Below, piece after piece: positions 26,563-35,865 of a stretch of DNA of 64,000 nt (the first letter of the stretch is position 1; every line of letters starts with the position of its first letter). The stretch lies in NCBI GenBank assembly GCA_965208965.1, contig OZ242384.1, forward strand, positions 4,154,001 to 4,218,000. The letters run 5' to 3'. Under the pieces are notes generated by a model. That model was not told the origin of the DNA and did not search any database. It saw only the letters and a list, made by a program, of their open reading frames with translations. The stretch is from Bin5 sp965208965 (GTDB taxonomy: Bacteria > Chloroflexota > Anaerolineae > Caldilineales > Caldilineaceae). The position numbers and the translations under genes are program-made.

Positions 26563-27909
26563 CTACCCAGATACGAATCGATCCAGATATCCGTTGCGAA
26601 ACTTGCCGTCGGGATCTGTCGATCGCAACAGATCCCTGAACTTCCCCATCTTCGGGTAGGCTGCCTGCACCTGCCTGGGAGGAATTGAAAACAGCTTGCC
26701 CCAGTGCGGTCGGACCTCAAACGGGGCCAGAGCCTCCTCGACCAGCGGCATGACCTCTCGCACCGCAGGCCAGTTCTTTCTCCAGGAAAAGTGAATACCA
26801 ATGGTCGGCGTTCCGTAGCTCTGGCTCAGCCACAGGCGGTCGGCCGCGACCGACCGGATCTCCGAAATCCAGAGCGTTGAACTGAACCTGTCGCGCAGCC
26901 CCTCTACCGCCTGCAACGCGGGGACGGCGTGCGCTCTCGGCACGAAATACTCTGTCTGCAGCTCGTCGCCGCTGGCCGGCGTGCTGTCGATCTGAAAATG
27001 GTGCAGCCTGTCGTGCCACGGTCCTGGCATCCCCATCTGCAACGTTAAGCCGTCGGCCGAGAAATCAGGGACCGGGTGAACATGGGTAGTAGCAGCCCTG
27101 GCCCCATATAGCTCCGACGGTAGGCCGAGGTCGACCGGCTCCAGCTGTGCAGCATCCTGACCATTCCTCCCGCTCAAAAGGCCGGTGCGATGCTTGAACC
27201 AGACCTGATTGACCACGCCGCCTTGCCAGTCCGGGAACAGACTGACACTGTAAGCCTTGGACATGATTTCATCGAAGTTTTGATACAGTTCGGCAGAGGG
27301 CAGTTCTTCATAGACGTACTGCTGCATCAGATATGCAGGTTCCGTCGCTAAAGTCATCCTTGTTACAACTCCAAGTCCTCCCAGCGAAACTACCGATCCT
27401 TCGAATACCTCCCTGTCCTCTTCAAGCGTTAGAGACTTCAACTCACCGTCAGCCGCCACTATCTCCAGTCCGACCACCGCAGTCGCCAAATTTCCGTTCC
27501 CGTCACCCGAACCGTGCGTAGCCGTCGAGCAGGCGCCGGCCACCGAAATGTGAGGGAGAGAAGCCGTGTTGTGCAGCGCCATCCCTTCTGCGTTCATGCG
27601 TATGCACAGTTCTCCGTAGGTGATACCGGCGTTACAAGTGACCGTACCGCGCTCGGAGTCAAACTCAAGCGGCGCGTCCAACTGGTCCAACGAGATGTAT
27701 GCTGCGGAAGTGTCTTCGTTCACTTCCTGGGTGCCGTCAACATCGACCTGCGCATCGATCGCTGCCGCGTCATTGAAAGAGTGGCGGGCGCCCAGCACTC
27801 GCACCTTTCGGCTGGCCCTGACTATCTCCTGCAAATGATCGACGGTCTGTGGTTCGTGAAGCGGCGCGGACGAAAAAAGAATGTTTTCCGACCAGTTTCG
27901 AATTGTCAT
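26563..27909 (-). CDS. FAD-linked alditol/aldonolactone oxidase
   Basis: This flavoprotein oxidase has about 448 residues. The GARHSFND motif carries the histidine expected to hold FAD covalently (His43 from this start). HNTASLPHISVAGACSTATHG is the FAD-binding glycine segment, and the C-terminal RPHWGKLF segment is typical of alditol oxidase and related aldonolactone oxidases. The likely activity is oxidation of a polyol or lactone with O2. ATG 27909 is preferred because AAGGAGG precedes it and MTIRNWSENI matches the start of alditol oxidases. A further ATG at 27966 overlaps the stop of the upstream gene and would add 19 residues. Confidence 0.82.
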   Translation of the reverse strand: MTIRNWSENILFSSAPLHEPQTVDHLQEIVRASRKVRVLGARHSFNDAAAIDAQVDVDGTQEVNEDTSAAYISLDQLDAPLEFDSERGTVTCNAGITYGELCIRMNAEGMALHNTASLPHISVAGACSTATHGSGDGNGNLATAVVGLEIVAADGELKSLTLEEDREVFEGSVVSLGGLGVVTRMTLATEPAYLMQQYVYEELPSAELYQNFDEIMSKAYSVSLFPDWQGGVVNQVWFKHRTGLLSGRNGQDAAQLEPVDLGLPSELYGARAATTHVHPVPDFSADGLTLQMGMPGPWHDRLHHFQIDSTPASGDELQTEYFVPRAHAVPALQAVEGLRDRFSSTLWISEIRSVAADRLWLSQSYGTPTIGIHFSWRKNWPAVREVMPLVEEALAPFEVRPHWGKLFSIPPRQVQAAYPKMGKFRDLLRSTDPDGKFRNGYLDRFVSG

Positions 27910-27962
27910 CGACGATGGTCCTCCTTCCCGGCTAGTGGCGAAAAAACCTTCGGTCCTGTTTG

Positions 27963-29108
27963 TCATTCTATCCCAGGCGTGGCAGCCATAACTGCGTCTC
28001 CCATCTCATTAACGCGCGGCAGGAACTCCAGCGCTTGACAGCGCCGAGTTTCGAGGTCGGCATCGTCGCCGATTCCGAGATCGCTCAGCATCGACTGGAA
28101 GCCCTGACGGTGGCGACCTCCTTTCCCACTGGGTCCGTTGAAGTGAAGGACCCACTGGCAGCGCGAAGAGGTCGCAGCCATCCAGAAGACGGCCTCTCGA
28201 TGGAGTCCTTTCTCAATCAGTTCCCGGCTGCCGTCAATCGCGACGGGCCGCGCCGTTTCGCTGATGTCCGCCGCAAACTGGAAGTCACCCTTTGGCAAGC
28301 GTTTGGCGCAGTCAAAAGAGCTCGCGACCGCGTCCAGATGCATCTCAGCCTGGCTCCGGCTCCAATCGGAACACCCCAGCAGCTGCAGAAGCTCTTCGTG
28401 GAAGTCCGGCCTGCCGCTTTCATGCAAAAGATCGCGGACAACCGCGTATCTGCGTCTGACCGTCGGCGGCCGCAGTCCGGCCAGCAGCAGAATGAGAGCA
28501 GTGAGGCTGGTCCCAAACAACCAGGAAGTCACCCGTTCATGCAGCGGCGCTGAAGCGTCAATGTGCTGGAGCCGCCCCATTGCCGCGGCAGTCGCCGTCC
28601 GGCACCGTTGCCGCACCCACCGCCGGCGGGCATACTTTCTGGCGACCTCGCTCTGCAGGCTAGCCAGACGGCCCGAGGGATCGGCAACGATGTGCATGCA
28701 CCGGATGCCCCCTGCCAGGTGCGGATCACGCAATACAGTTTCAGGCGTCCTGAGCCTCTCCCGCGCCTCATACGACACTTCCAGCAAGGCGCCTCGGAAT
28801 CTGAACTTACCCGCTTTGACCGGCGGCGGTTCTTCCATCACGACCGAGATGTCCACATCGGAACTCTCCGGCAGAGGAGCATCTTCAGGAAGAGTTGTCA
28901 CCGACCCGGCAAGAAACGCTCCCTGGAAACCAGGCAACATGCTTCCTTCGCAACGAACCCACTCTTCCGCCGCAAGCTTAGCTTCCCCAACAAGCACACC
29001 TACCCTCTCCCGCGCCAATTCACACAAATCGATGGGTTCCAGTTCTGCACATGAAAACGGATAGCCTCTGACGGAGCTCCGGCCCAAACAGCCGCTCCAA
29101 TTTACCAT
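27963..29108 (-). CDS. Nucleotidyltransferase-fold protein of unknown role
   Basis: The protein has about 381 residues. A polymerase-beta-like nucleotidyltransferase motif is visible: GS at about residues 68-69, then SSDVDISVV with the two expected metal aspartates at about 84 and 86. The rest is predicted helical and resembles no family I can name. ATG 29108 is chosen because GAGGAA lies seven bases before it; a start codon at 29123 is also possible. It runs directly into the oxidase gene and is probably cotranscribed. The substrate (RNA, a small molecule such as an antibiotic, or a protein) is unknown. Confidence 0.65.
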   Translation of the reverse strand: MVNWSGCLGRSSVRGYPFSCAELEPIDLCELARERVGVLVGEAKLAAEEWVRCEGSMLPGFQGAFLAGSVTTLPEDAPLPESSDVDISVVMEEPPPVKAGKFRFRGALLEVSYEARERLRTPETVLRDPHLAGGIRCMHIVADPSGRLASLQSEVARKYARRRWVRQRCRTATAAAMGRLQHIDASAPLHERVTSWLFGTSLTALILLLAGLRPPTVRRRYAVVRDLLHESGRPDFHEELLQLLGCSDWSRSQAEMHLDAVASSFDCAKRLPKGDFQFAADISETARPVAIDGSRELIEKGLHREAVFWMAATSSRCQWVLHFNGPSGKGGRHRQGFQSMLSDLGIGDDADLETRRCQALEFLPRVNEMGDAVMAATPGIE

Positions 29109-29333
29109 AGTTGTCTTCCTCAAGGAAGCCCTTCAGCGTAGTCCGAACGTACCGGGTTCCGCAAGAGATACTGGCTGAATTGGCCGCGGCGCCTTCGACG
29201 GTTAAGATTAGTCTGTCTCGTGCGACGAAGCTGCAAACAGGAAGAGAAACTCACCGGGTCGAAGCATCACACAGGAACAGCGCCCGGTCAGGTCCACCTT
29301 CTTGAAATCCATGACCAGCCCGTGAGAGAAGAG

Positions 29334-30272
29334 ATGTCAAACGGATGGAGCAGCGCCGACATACCCGATCAGACCGGAAGAACCGTTCTCGTTACTGGAG
29401 GGAACAGCGGCCTGGGCTTTCACACTTGCCGACTGCTGGCCGCAAGCGGGGCACGGGTACTCCTAGCGAGCCGGTCCCCACAACGGGGCGATCAGGCCAG
29501 GAAGGAGATCCAGCAGGGTCTGCCTGAGGCACGGTTGGAAACAACGGACCTCGATCTGGCCGACCTGGTTTCCGTGCGGCGCTGCGCCGAGAAACTTCGG
29601 ACAGACTTGGACCGCCTGGACATTCTCGTAAACAATGCCGGCGTAATGGCAATACCCCGACAGGAGACCTCCCAGGGATTTGAACGCCAGTTTGGCGTCA
29701 ATCACCTTGGCCACTTTGTTTTGACAGGCGTGTTGCTGCCCCTCCTGTTGGAAACGCCCGGCAGCCGCATCGTCAATGTCAGCAGTATGGCCCATCGCAG
29801 CGGTCGCATGAACTTCAGCGATCTTCACGGCCGGCGAAAATACAGCCCCTTCGGCGCCTACTCACAGAGCAAGCTCGCCAACCTCCTCTTCACTTCAGAA
29901 CTGCAGCGCCGGCTGGAGAGCATCGGCGCCGGAACGATCTGCGTGTCCGCCCATCCCGGCTTTGCCGCGACAAATCTGCAATATGTGGCGGCCAGAGAGA
30001 AAGGGTCTCGCATAGAACTCGCGGTGATGCGCATCCTGAATGCGCTTCTCTCTCAAAGTGCCGAGCAGGGCGCCTTGCCACAACTGTACGCCGCCACCGC
30101 AGCCGACGTCCGCGGGGGCGACTACATCGGGCCGGACGGCTGGATGCAGATGAGGGGACTCCCAAAGAAGCACAGGGCCAAAGCAACGGCCTACGATCAA
30201 GAAGCGGCGCAGGAGCTCTGGCGCCGCTCGGTCGAAATGACGGCTGAGCCTTTCGAACAACTGCAAAACTGA
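29334..30272 (+). CDS. Short-chain dehydrogenase/reductase
   Basis: This NAD(P)-dependent oxidoreductase of 312 residues has the classical SDR motifs: TGGNSGLG at 21-28, NNAG near 100-103, the catalytic serine near 150 (VNVSS) and YSQSK with Tyr176 and Lys180. The arrangement resembles retinol dehydrogenase/WW-oxidoreductase-like SDRs, but the substrate is unknown. ATG 29334 is favoured over upstream in-frame codons by the GAGAGAAGAG stretch and by the distance to the Rossmann motif. It begins a rightward run of four genes. Confidence 0.87.
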   Translation: MSNGWSSADIPDQTGRTVLVTGGNSGLGFHTCRLLAASGARVLLASRSPQRGDQARKEIQQGLPEARLETTDLDLADLVSVRRCAEKLRTDLDRLDILVNNAGVMAIPRQETSQGFERQFGVNHLGHFVLTGVLLPLLLETPGSRIVNVSSMAHRSGRMNFSDLHGRRKYSPFGAYSQSKLANLLFTSELQRRLESIGAGTICVSAHPGFAATNLQYVAAREKGSRIELAVMRILNALLSQSAEQGALPQLYAATAADVRGGDYIGPDGWMQMRGLPKKHRAKATAYDQEAAQELWRRSVEMTAEPFEQLQN

Positions 30273-30339
30273 AAAGGCCCACGTCCCGAACGCATTCGCA
30301 CGCAGGCAAATGGTCCATTAGAAAGATGGAGGCAAGCCC

Positions 30340-30843
30340 ATGTCAACAGTTTCCCCAAGCTGGCAGCTGTTTATCGACCAGCATCCACAGTGCATGAAGG
30401 TATTGCGGCAGTTGAGCAATCTGGACTGGTACCAGACAGGCGGGTGGTCGTCTTTCATCGGCCCGTACCATGCCGGCATCTATATGCAGGTCGCCAAGGG
30501 CAACTGGTACAACTACGGCCTGGACGGCATCCACTTCGAATTCGGTCTTACCCAGGAAAACCTGGACGCCAAGTCGCTGTCCATTGACCTGCACGTATGC
30601 CACAAGAATCTATTTGACCGCGTACAGTTCAACTCGCACACCGTTGAACGAATGGAGGAGGTCGTGAATGGCTGGGGCGTTGACGGAACCCGCTTCTCCC
30701 GCACGAATCTGACCGAGCGCTTAAGCCTTCCCGTACGCTTTACAAAGTCAGGATTCGGCAAACAGGTAGCCGCGGCCATCACACAGATGAGCGAACTGGC
30801 GCCGATCATCGATGACGGTCTAGACAGGTTGGAAGCGTCCTAA
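30340..30843 (+). CDS. Hypothetical protein
   Basis: This is a soluble protein of 167 residues with no signal peptide or membrane segment. It is rich in aromatic residues in its first half (WYQTGGWSSF near residue 30, WYNYGLDGIHFEFGL near 58), which suggests a compact beta-rich fold. I do not recognise the family. The gene is placed between an SDR and a HIT protein, its stop lies two bases before the HIT start, and a ribosome-binding site (GGAGG) precedes ATG 30340. It is therefore a real member of this operon. Confidence 0.7.
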   Translation: MSTVSPSWQLFIDQHPQCMKVLRQLSNLDWYQTGGWSSFIGPYHAGIYMQVAKGNWYNYGLDGIHFEFGLTQENLDAKSLSIDLHVCHKNLFDRVQFNSHTVERMEEVVNGWGVDGTRFSRTNLTERLSLPVRFTKSGFGKQVAAAITQMSELAPIIDDGLDRLEAS

Positions 30844-30844
30844 G

Positions 30845-31318
30845 GTGTACAACCACGAACCGGATGACTACAGCTGCCCATTCTGCGCGGTTGCCGCCGG
30901 ACACGAGAGCGGGTCTGTCTACACGGTCGCCGAGGATGTCGTCCTGCGCGACGAACTGGTAGTCGGGTTCATTTCGTCCCACTGGTGGCCCTGTAATCCG
31001 GGACACGTCATCCTCATACCCCGGGACCACTTCGAGAACATTTACGATCTGCCAGACGAATACGGAGCCGAAATCTTCAAGGCCAGCCGCCGCATCGCGC
31101 TGGCGATGAAGTCCACCTACGGATGCGAAGGGGTGTCAACAAGGCAGCACAACGAGCCCGCCGGCTACCAGGAGGTGTGGCACTTTCACCAGCACGTCTT
31201 CCCCCGCTACTCGGGCGATGAGCTCTACACTCGCACCGCAGAAAGATTCCTTACAACACCATCTCAGCGCAGTCCCTATGCCGAAAAGCTGAAGGGCGCG
31301 CTTGCCAACCTGACATGA
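30845..31318 (+). CDS. HIT-family hydrolase
   Basis: This 157-residue histidine-triad protein has the motif HFHQHV (His113, His115, His117), preceded by PGHVILIPRDHFENIYDL. CPFC-like Cys residues near residue 11 (YSCPFC) are common in HIT proteins that bind zinc. HIT enzymes hydrolyse or transfer nucleotidyl groups from nucleotide conjugates such as dinucleoside polyphosphates or AMP-lysine. The start is GTG 30845, two bases after the preceding stop. Confidence 0.88.
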   Translation: MYNHEPDDYSCPFCAVAAGHESGSVYTVAEDVVLRDELVVGFISSHWWPCNPGHVILIPRDHFENIYDLPDEYGAEIFKASRRIALAMKSTYGCEGVSTRQHNEPAGYQEVWHFHQHVFPRYSGDELYTRTAERFLTTPSQRSPYAEKLKGALANLT

Positions 31319-31333
31319 CGGAGTAGTACTCCT

Positions 31334-32491
31334 ATGTCCCTCTCACTTCCTCTCACGCACATCGCCGAACAGTACCTGCTCGATCCGGACGTCGTCTACC
31401 TCAATCACGGCAGCTTCGGCGCCGTTCCCCGGCCCGTCTTCGAAAGTTATCAGCACTGGCAGAGGGAGCTTGAAGCAAACCCGGTTGTCTTTCTGGGAAA
31501 CCGCCTCCCTGAGCTGCTGGCGAAGTCCAGGGAAAGACTGGGCGCATTCATTAAGGCCGCCCCAGACGATCTGACATTCGTCCCCAACGTTACCTACGCG
31601 CTCAACATTGTAACCCGCTCTCTGGAGCTGCAGGCAGATGACGTAGTCCTGACGACCGACCACGAATACGGCGCAATTGACCGCGCCTGGCGGTTCAATT
31701 GTGAAAAGGTTGGCGCCCGGCTTGTAAATCAGCCGGTCGCCGTGCCCGTTGCCGATCCCGCCGCTGTAGTCGAGCAGATTTGGGCCGGCACAGACGAGCG
31801 CACCAAGGTGATATCCTTGAGCCACATCACCTCGCCCAGCGCGCTGATACTGCCGGTCGCCGAGATCTGCCGGCGGGCCAGGAACGCGGGAATCATCTCA
31901 GTGGTTGACGGCGCCCATGCTCCCGGTCAGCTGGATCTGGATATGGAAGAGATCGGAGCAGATTTCTACGGCGGCAACTGCCACAAATGGCTGAGCAGCG
32001 CGCGCGGCACAGGCTTTCTCTACGCCCGCCCCGAACGCCAGCACCTTCTCGAACCCCTCGTCGTCAGCCACGGTTGGGACCGAGAGGCGCCCGGGGATTC
32101 CCGGTTCCAGGACTACTTCACTTCCGTAGGAACGATCGACCCGGCCTCCTACCTTAGCGTGCCCGCAGCCATCGACTTCCAATTGCAAAACGACTGGCCC
32201 CAGGTCCGTCAAGCCTGCCATCAACTCCTGAGAGAGACAGAACGGCGCATTCTCGAGCTGTCCGGCCTGCCTCCCATCAGTCCTGAAACGATGTGGGCGC
32301 AGATGCGGGTCGTGCTCCTGCCTGGCAAGGTCGAGGCCTATCAGCGGCTTTGGGAGGAAGATCGCATAATCGTACCCATCGGTCAGCATGGCGGGCAGCC
32401 CGGTGTACGCATTTCCGTCCAAGCGTACAACAGCCCCGCCGACATGGATACCCTGTTCCAGGCCCTCAAAGCGAGGGCAGAAGCGGCCTGA
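31334..32491 (+). CDS. Class V aminotransferase (isopenicillin-N epimerase-like)
   Basis: This fold-type I PLP enzyme has 385 residues. YLNHGSFGAVPRPV near residue 22 is the characteristic N-terminal segment. VVDGAHAPGQLDLD near 194 contains the PLP-nitrogen aspartate, and the Schiff-base lysine is K218 in NCHKWLSS. The group includes isopenicillin-N epimerase-like and cysteine desulfurase-like proteins. The substrate cannot be predicted. It lies 15 bases after the HIT gene and converges on the ABC-2 permease. Confidence 0.85.
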   Translation: MSLSLPLTHIAEQYLLDPDVVYLNHGSFGAVPRPVFESYQHWQRELEANPVVFLGNRLPELLAKSRERLGAFIKAAPDDLTFVPNVTYALNIVTRSLELQADDVVLTTDHEYGAIDRAWRFNCEKVGARLVNQPVAVPVADPAAVVEQIWAGTDERTKVISLSHITSPSALILPVAEICRRARNAGIISVVDGAHAPGQLDLDMEEIGADFYGGNCHKWLSSARGTGFLYARPERQHLLEPLVVSHGWDREAPGDSRFQDYFTSVGTIDPASYLSVPAAIDFQLQNDWPQVRQACHQLLRETERRILELSGLPPISPETMWAQMRVVLLPGKVEAYQRLWEEDRIIVPIGQHGGQPGVRISVQAYNSPADMDTLFQALKARAEAA

Positions 32492-32526
32492 GCCTTCAAA
32501 GCGGCCCATGCCTTGCAATTCTGCCC

Positions 32527-33753
32527 TTATGCATGCCTCAACAGTCGCACGATCTCCAGTACTCCGGGGCGCCTGCCGTACATCAACATTCCAAGCCTGA
32601 ACACTTTCGCCCCAAGCCACACGACAGCCGGAATGGTAACCAGGAGCAGAGAGATGCTGCCGACAACATCGGTCCACGGCACGGCGGCAAGGGGCAGCCG
32701 CAGCATCATCGTTGTCGGGGCCGTCAGCGGGAACCAGGAAAGGACACGCACCACCATCGCATTGGGATCCGTCATGATGACGCCGGTCAACATCATTGGC
32801 ACGGCGGCAACGAAGATAAAGATCCCTGTAATCTGCTGGCTCTCCTGAAAGCTGGACCCCAATGTGCCGATGGCAGCGATCAGCACAGCGTAGACGCCGA
32901 AACCGAGAATGTAGAACACCAGCGCCAGCACGAACACCTCCCACTGCAGGAGCAGGGGAAGCACTATGCCCGCAACCAGGACCAGGCCGCCGCTGAGGCC
33001 GGCTGCAGACGCGATCCAAACGAGAATCTGCGTCAGTCCGAGGGCACCCAACCCAATGACCTTTCCGGCGAGAAGCTGCTGGGGCGTTACCGAAGATAGA
33101 ACGATCTCGATCACTCTGCTCGACTTCTCTTCGGCCACACTGCGCACCAGATAGCCGGACGAAACGAAAATAGTTACGGCCAGCAGGATGCCGAAGAAGA
33201 ACGGAACCATTACGGACAGAATTTCGCCGGCCACGCCCCCCGAAGCCTGGGTCTGTTCTCCGACATACTCGACCCGCGCGTCATAAGGATCAATCAGTCG
33301 AGCCTGCAGCGTCTTGTCCTCGATCTCCTTGATCAGATGAGCAATGAAAAAGGAACGAAGTCCTCTGGTCCCGGACCCGGAAAACCGGCTCCCCTCAGTA
33401 ACGACCGTCACATCCCCTTCCCGGGGATAGGTGTCGGGCACGACCACGACCCGCTGCACTTCATCGTCTTCCAGGGCTGTCCGGGCTTCTGCTTCGTCGC
33501 TGTAAGGGATGAATTCTTCTTCAAAGCGCGGCAGTATAGGGGTAAATCCGCCGGATTGATCGACAACCGCCGTAACATCCGTACCGCCGTCAAACATGCG
33601 AACAATGGCTCCACCGGCTTGCCGTCCGAAGATCAGGCTCACGGCTAGCGCGACGATACCAAGCAACGGAACGAGCGACGTAAAGATAATGAAATCGGGC
33701 CGCCGGACATTCACCCAGTATTCATGTCGCGCAATTGTGAGAACTTTTTTCAT
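32527..33753 (-). CDS. ABC-2 type transporter permease (NatB-like)
   Basis: This permease has about 408 residues. One membrane segment lies near the N-terminus, followed by a large extracytoplasmic region and a cluster of five or six membrane segments from about residue 170. LVRSVAEEKSSRVIEIVLSS near residue 200 is the hallmark of NatB-like ABC-2 permeases, which export Na+ or other solutes. ATG 33753 with AAGGGA before it is chosen. An in-frame codon at 33846 would overlap the upstream ATPase gene. It forms an operon with the ATPase. Confidence 0.86.
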   Translation of the reverse strand: MKKVLTIARHEYWVNVRRPDFIIFTSLVPLLGIVALAVSLIFGRQAGGAIVRMFDGGTDVTAVVDQSGGFTPILPRFEEEFIPYSDEAEARTALEDDEVQRVVVVPDTYPREGDVTVVTEGSRFSGSGTRGLRSFFIAHLIKEIEDKTLQARLIDPYDARVEYVGEQTQASGGVAGEILSVMVPFFFGILLAVTIFVSSGYLVRSVAEEKSSRVIEIVLSSVTPQQLLAGKVIGLGALGLTQILVWIASAAGLSGGLVLVAGIVLPLLLQWEVFVLALVFYILGFGVYAVLIAAIGTLGSSFQESQQITGIFIFVAAVPMMLTGVIMTDPNAMVVRVLSWFPLTAPTTMMLRLPLAAVPWTDVVGSISLLLVTIPAVVWLGAKVFRLGMLMYGRRPGVLEIVRLLRHA

Positions 33754-33820
33754 TTGTCCCTTGCACCAGGTCCAGGCCCCCACCGACAAACTCCCTCGCG
33801 CAGCCTGCGGCTCGAAACGG

Positions 33821-34762
33821 TCATCGGGCCTTCCCTTTTTCAACAATCGAAAGAGATCCTTTTGGCGGAGGCGTATTGCCTTGAACCATTGCCACGAAAA
33901 TGTCGTTCAGCGGCACTGCGGCCCGTTCGAAGCTCTCCACCTGCACATTGTGCGCCACGAGCCCGGCCAGAAACTCCTGTGCGCCTATTCCATCCAAGGT
34001 AAGCAGCGTCACGTCGCCTTGACGCTCGCTTGCGACTACGCCGGGTAGGTCTTCAGGCAGGTCCGCCGCCCGCACACGCACTGAGTTCGGCGCAAAGTCC
34101 CTTTTGATCTCTTTGAGCGAACCATAAAGCAGCGCTTTTCCCTCGTCTATCAGCAGAATCCGATCGCACAGTTCTTCCACAAGGTTCATCTGGTGGGCAC
34201 TCAGAACGATAGTCTTTCCCTCAGAGACCAGAGAACGCATAAGCCCTTTGATCATCTCAACGTTTACGGGATCCAGGCCCTGAAAGGGCTCGTCCAGAAT
34301 CAGCAGTTCCGGGTCATGAATGAGACAGGCAACAAACTGTACCTTCTGCTGCATGCCCCTGCTCAACTCCTTGACTCGCTTGCCTCCCCACTCCTCCAGT
34401 TCGACTCTCGCAAGCAGTTCCAGCGCCCTGCTCCTTGCCTTTGCGCCGTCAACGCCCTTTAGCCGCCCCAGATAGACCAGCACCTCAAGCACCCTCTGGT
34501 CGCGGTACAGTCCACGCTCCTCCGGCAGATAACCCACTCGTTCCCGGCTCTGCCCCGGCCATCCGCCCAGCAGCTCAACCTCGCCCGAGTCCGCCTTGAA
34601 GATGTCCATCAGTATGCGGATTGTGCTCGTCTTACCGGCGCCGTTGGGCCCGAGCAGACCGAAGACTTCCCCTTGCAGGACCTCGAACGACAGATCATCC
34701 ACTGCCACGTGGCTGCCATACTTCTTGCTTACATTGCTTACTTCGAGTACTGACTCTGCCAT
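33821..34762 (-). CDS. ABC transporter ATPase (NatA-like)
   Basis: This ATPase partner of the downstream ABC-2 permease has 313 residues. Walker A is GPNGAGKTS (near residue 37). The signature is ELSRGMQQKVQF, Walker B is LLILDEPFQGLDP and the switch is LSAHQMN. A C-terminal domain of about 90 residues follows the ATPase core, as in NatA-like and drug-export ATPases. ATG 34762 (MAESVLEVSNV) is preferred over an ATG at 34774 by family comparison. Confidence 0.88.
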   Translation of the reverse strand: MAESVLEVSNVSKKYGSHVAVDDLSFEVLQGEVFGLLGPNGAGKTSTIRILMDIFKADSGEVELLGGWPGQSRERVGYLPEERGLYRDQRVLEVLVYLGRLKGVDGAKARSRALELLARVELEEWGGKRVKELSRGMQQKVQFVACLIHDPELLILDEPFQGLDPVNVEMIKGLMRSLVSEGKTIVLSAHQMNLVEELCDRILLIDEGKALLYGSLKEIKRDFAPNSVRVRAADLPEDLPGVVASERQGDVTLLTLDGIGAQEFLAGLVAHNVQVESFERAAVPLNDIFVAMVQGNTPPPKGSLSIVEKGKAR

Positions 34763-35095
34763 GGCAATTCTCACGATCTCATCTCACCGGCCAACCCGAA
34801 CGCCTTGCCTGAAAAACCAGCACTGTTCTGAATTCAGAGTCAGCGGTCCACTGCGCACCCGCGCCTCATCTGACTCTGCTCACACCTTGCTGCTGCTCAA
34901 ACGCGACAGGGCCGTACGAACGGACATACGAATTAACGCTACCTGACCCCTGAAGCTCCACCGTCTATTATTGAATACGTACACAGATCCAAATGGTTGC
35001 CCTGCGTCCGACCCGGCCGCTCGCTTTTCGCCGGCATGAACACCGAGTGCGAGTGGTCGTTAGTCGATGGCCCCTGACCGGGGCGCATACCCGAC
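34763..35095. other. Intergenic region left of the mobile-element nest
   Basis: About 330 bases lie between the ABC operon and the outer end of the IS3-family element. An open minus-strand frame reaches the element boundary but shows no recognisable protein. It may contain the promoter of the ABC operon and the far side of the interrupted gene. Confidence 0.35.
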
Positions 35096-35166
35096 TGACC
35101 TGCCCCCGAGTTCGGTAGGCAAAGGGGCGAGTTATCTTTCGACACTTTTCCCCTAAGCCCCCGGTC

Positions 35167-35201
35167 AAACCGGACGTGATAGTTTCCCATCATCCGGCTT
35201 T
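35167..35201 (-). ncRNA. Group II intron domain V
   Basis: Read on the minus strand, AAAGCCGGATGATGGGAAAC and its continuation fold into the 34-35 base domain V hairpin. It has the catalytic AGC triad, a GAAA tetraloop and the closing CCGG/CCGG helix found in group II introns. Confidence 0.8.
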
Positions 35202-35211
35202 CTCAGATCAG

Positions 35212-35301
35212 CTACGCTGAGTAGTTTGTTCCTTCACTCAGGACATTGAGTACAGTTTCAGTTGTTCGCATCACGCGCCCCCTCATCGTACTCGCTGTCA
35301 T
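35212..35301 (-). pseudogene. N-terminal remnant of the intron-encoded reverse transcriptase
   Basis: ATG 35301 begins a 29-codon frame. Its segment RTTETVLNVLSEG resembles the first residues of many intron maturases. The frame ends in a stop just before domain V. The reverse transcriptase, maturase and endonuclease domains are missing, consistent with an internal deletion. Confidence 0.45.
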
Positions 35302-35865
35302 AGCTTCACCTGTCTCCCTTCCCCCTGTGAGTGGCTTTCCCACTCTCCCTGGTCGGTCGTTACTCCGACGAGTACTATGGAGACTCCGTACCCGTATGAT
35401 TCGCACCACTTAGGGCATCCCGCGTTCCGGTTCACAATCTCCGTAGTAGCGACCCTTAGACCCCCCTCAGCGCATCCTTACCCTGCTTCGTTAGCAGATT
35501 CTCCCCATTGGCAGGTTCCCACGGACGTAGTGTATCTCCGTGAGTGTGGTGGGAGTCCGAACAAACATCATTCGGGTTTCTATGGGGCTCGGGTATCAGT
35601 CACTTTTCCCTTGGATGTGGTTTGCTCCAGATGGACGCCGGGGTTCCTTTCATAGTCATAGATCGCAGGTCTTGCGGATCCAGTATTCTCGTGACTGCCC
35701 TACTCTCCGGCTTTACTGTCATGCTATTGTCCCCTTACTCTTTCGAGAACTTCCCCTGTTGCCAGGGTCAGGGTAAGACAGTTGACCTTTAGGATATCCT
35801 GCTCCTAAGCCTGGTATCCAGGCTAGAAATTGTGCCGTGACACGGCGCACTGTTTGTGCCACTCG

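Larger units (their letters stand above)
35115..35850 (-). mobile_element. Group II intron lacking its reverse transcriptase
   Basis: On the minus strand the element starts GTGCGCC, matching the GUGYG intron start, at 35850. It contains a domain V hairpin at 35167-35201 and a domain VI-like stem, and ends in AC near 35115. The exon sequence ACAAACA just upstream of the 5' end (35851-35857) is complementary to TGTTTGT at 35561-35567 in domain I, a seven-base EBS1/IBS1 pairing. The total of about 736 bases is far shorter than intron plus maturase. Only about 29 codons of an open frame remain. It sits inside the IS3 element between orfB and the terminal repeat. The exact 3' boundary is inferred. 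Confidence 0.72.

Noticed and set aside
34770..35095. Minus-strand frame adjoining the IS3 end as the missing C-terminus of the interrupted gene
   Set aside because: The frame can be joined, but its sequence does not look like a continuation of the truncated protein, and the flanking triplets do not form an exact target duplication.
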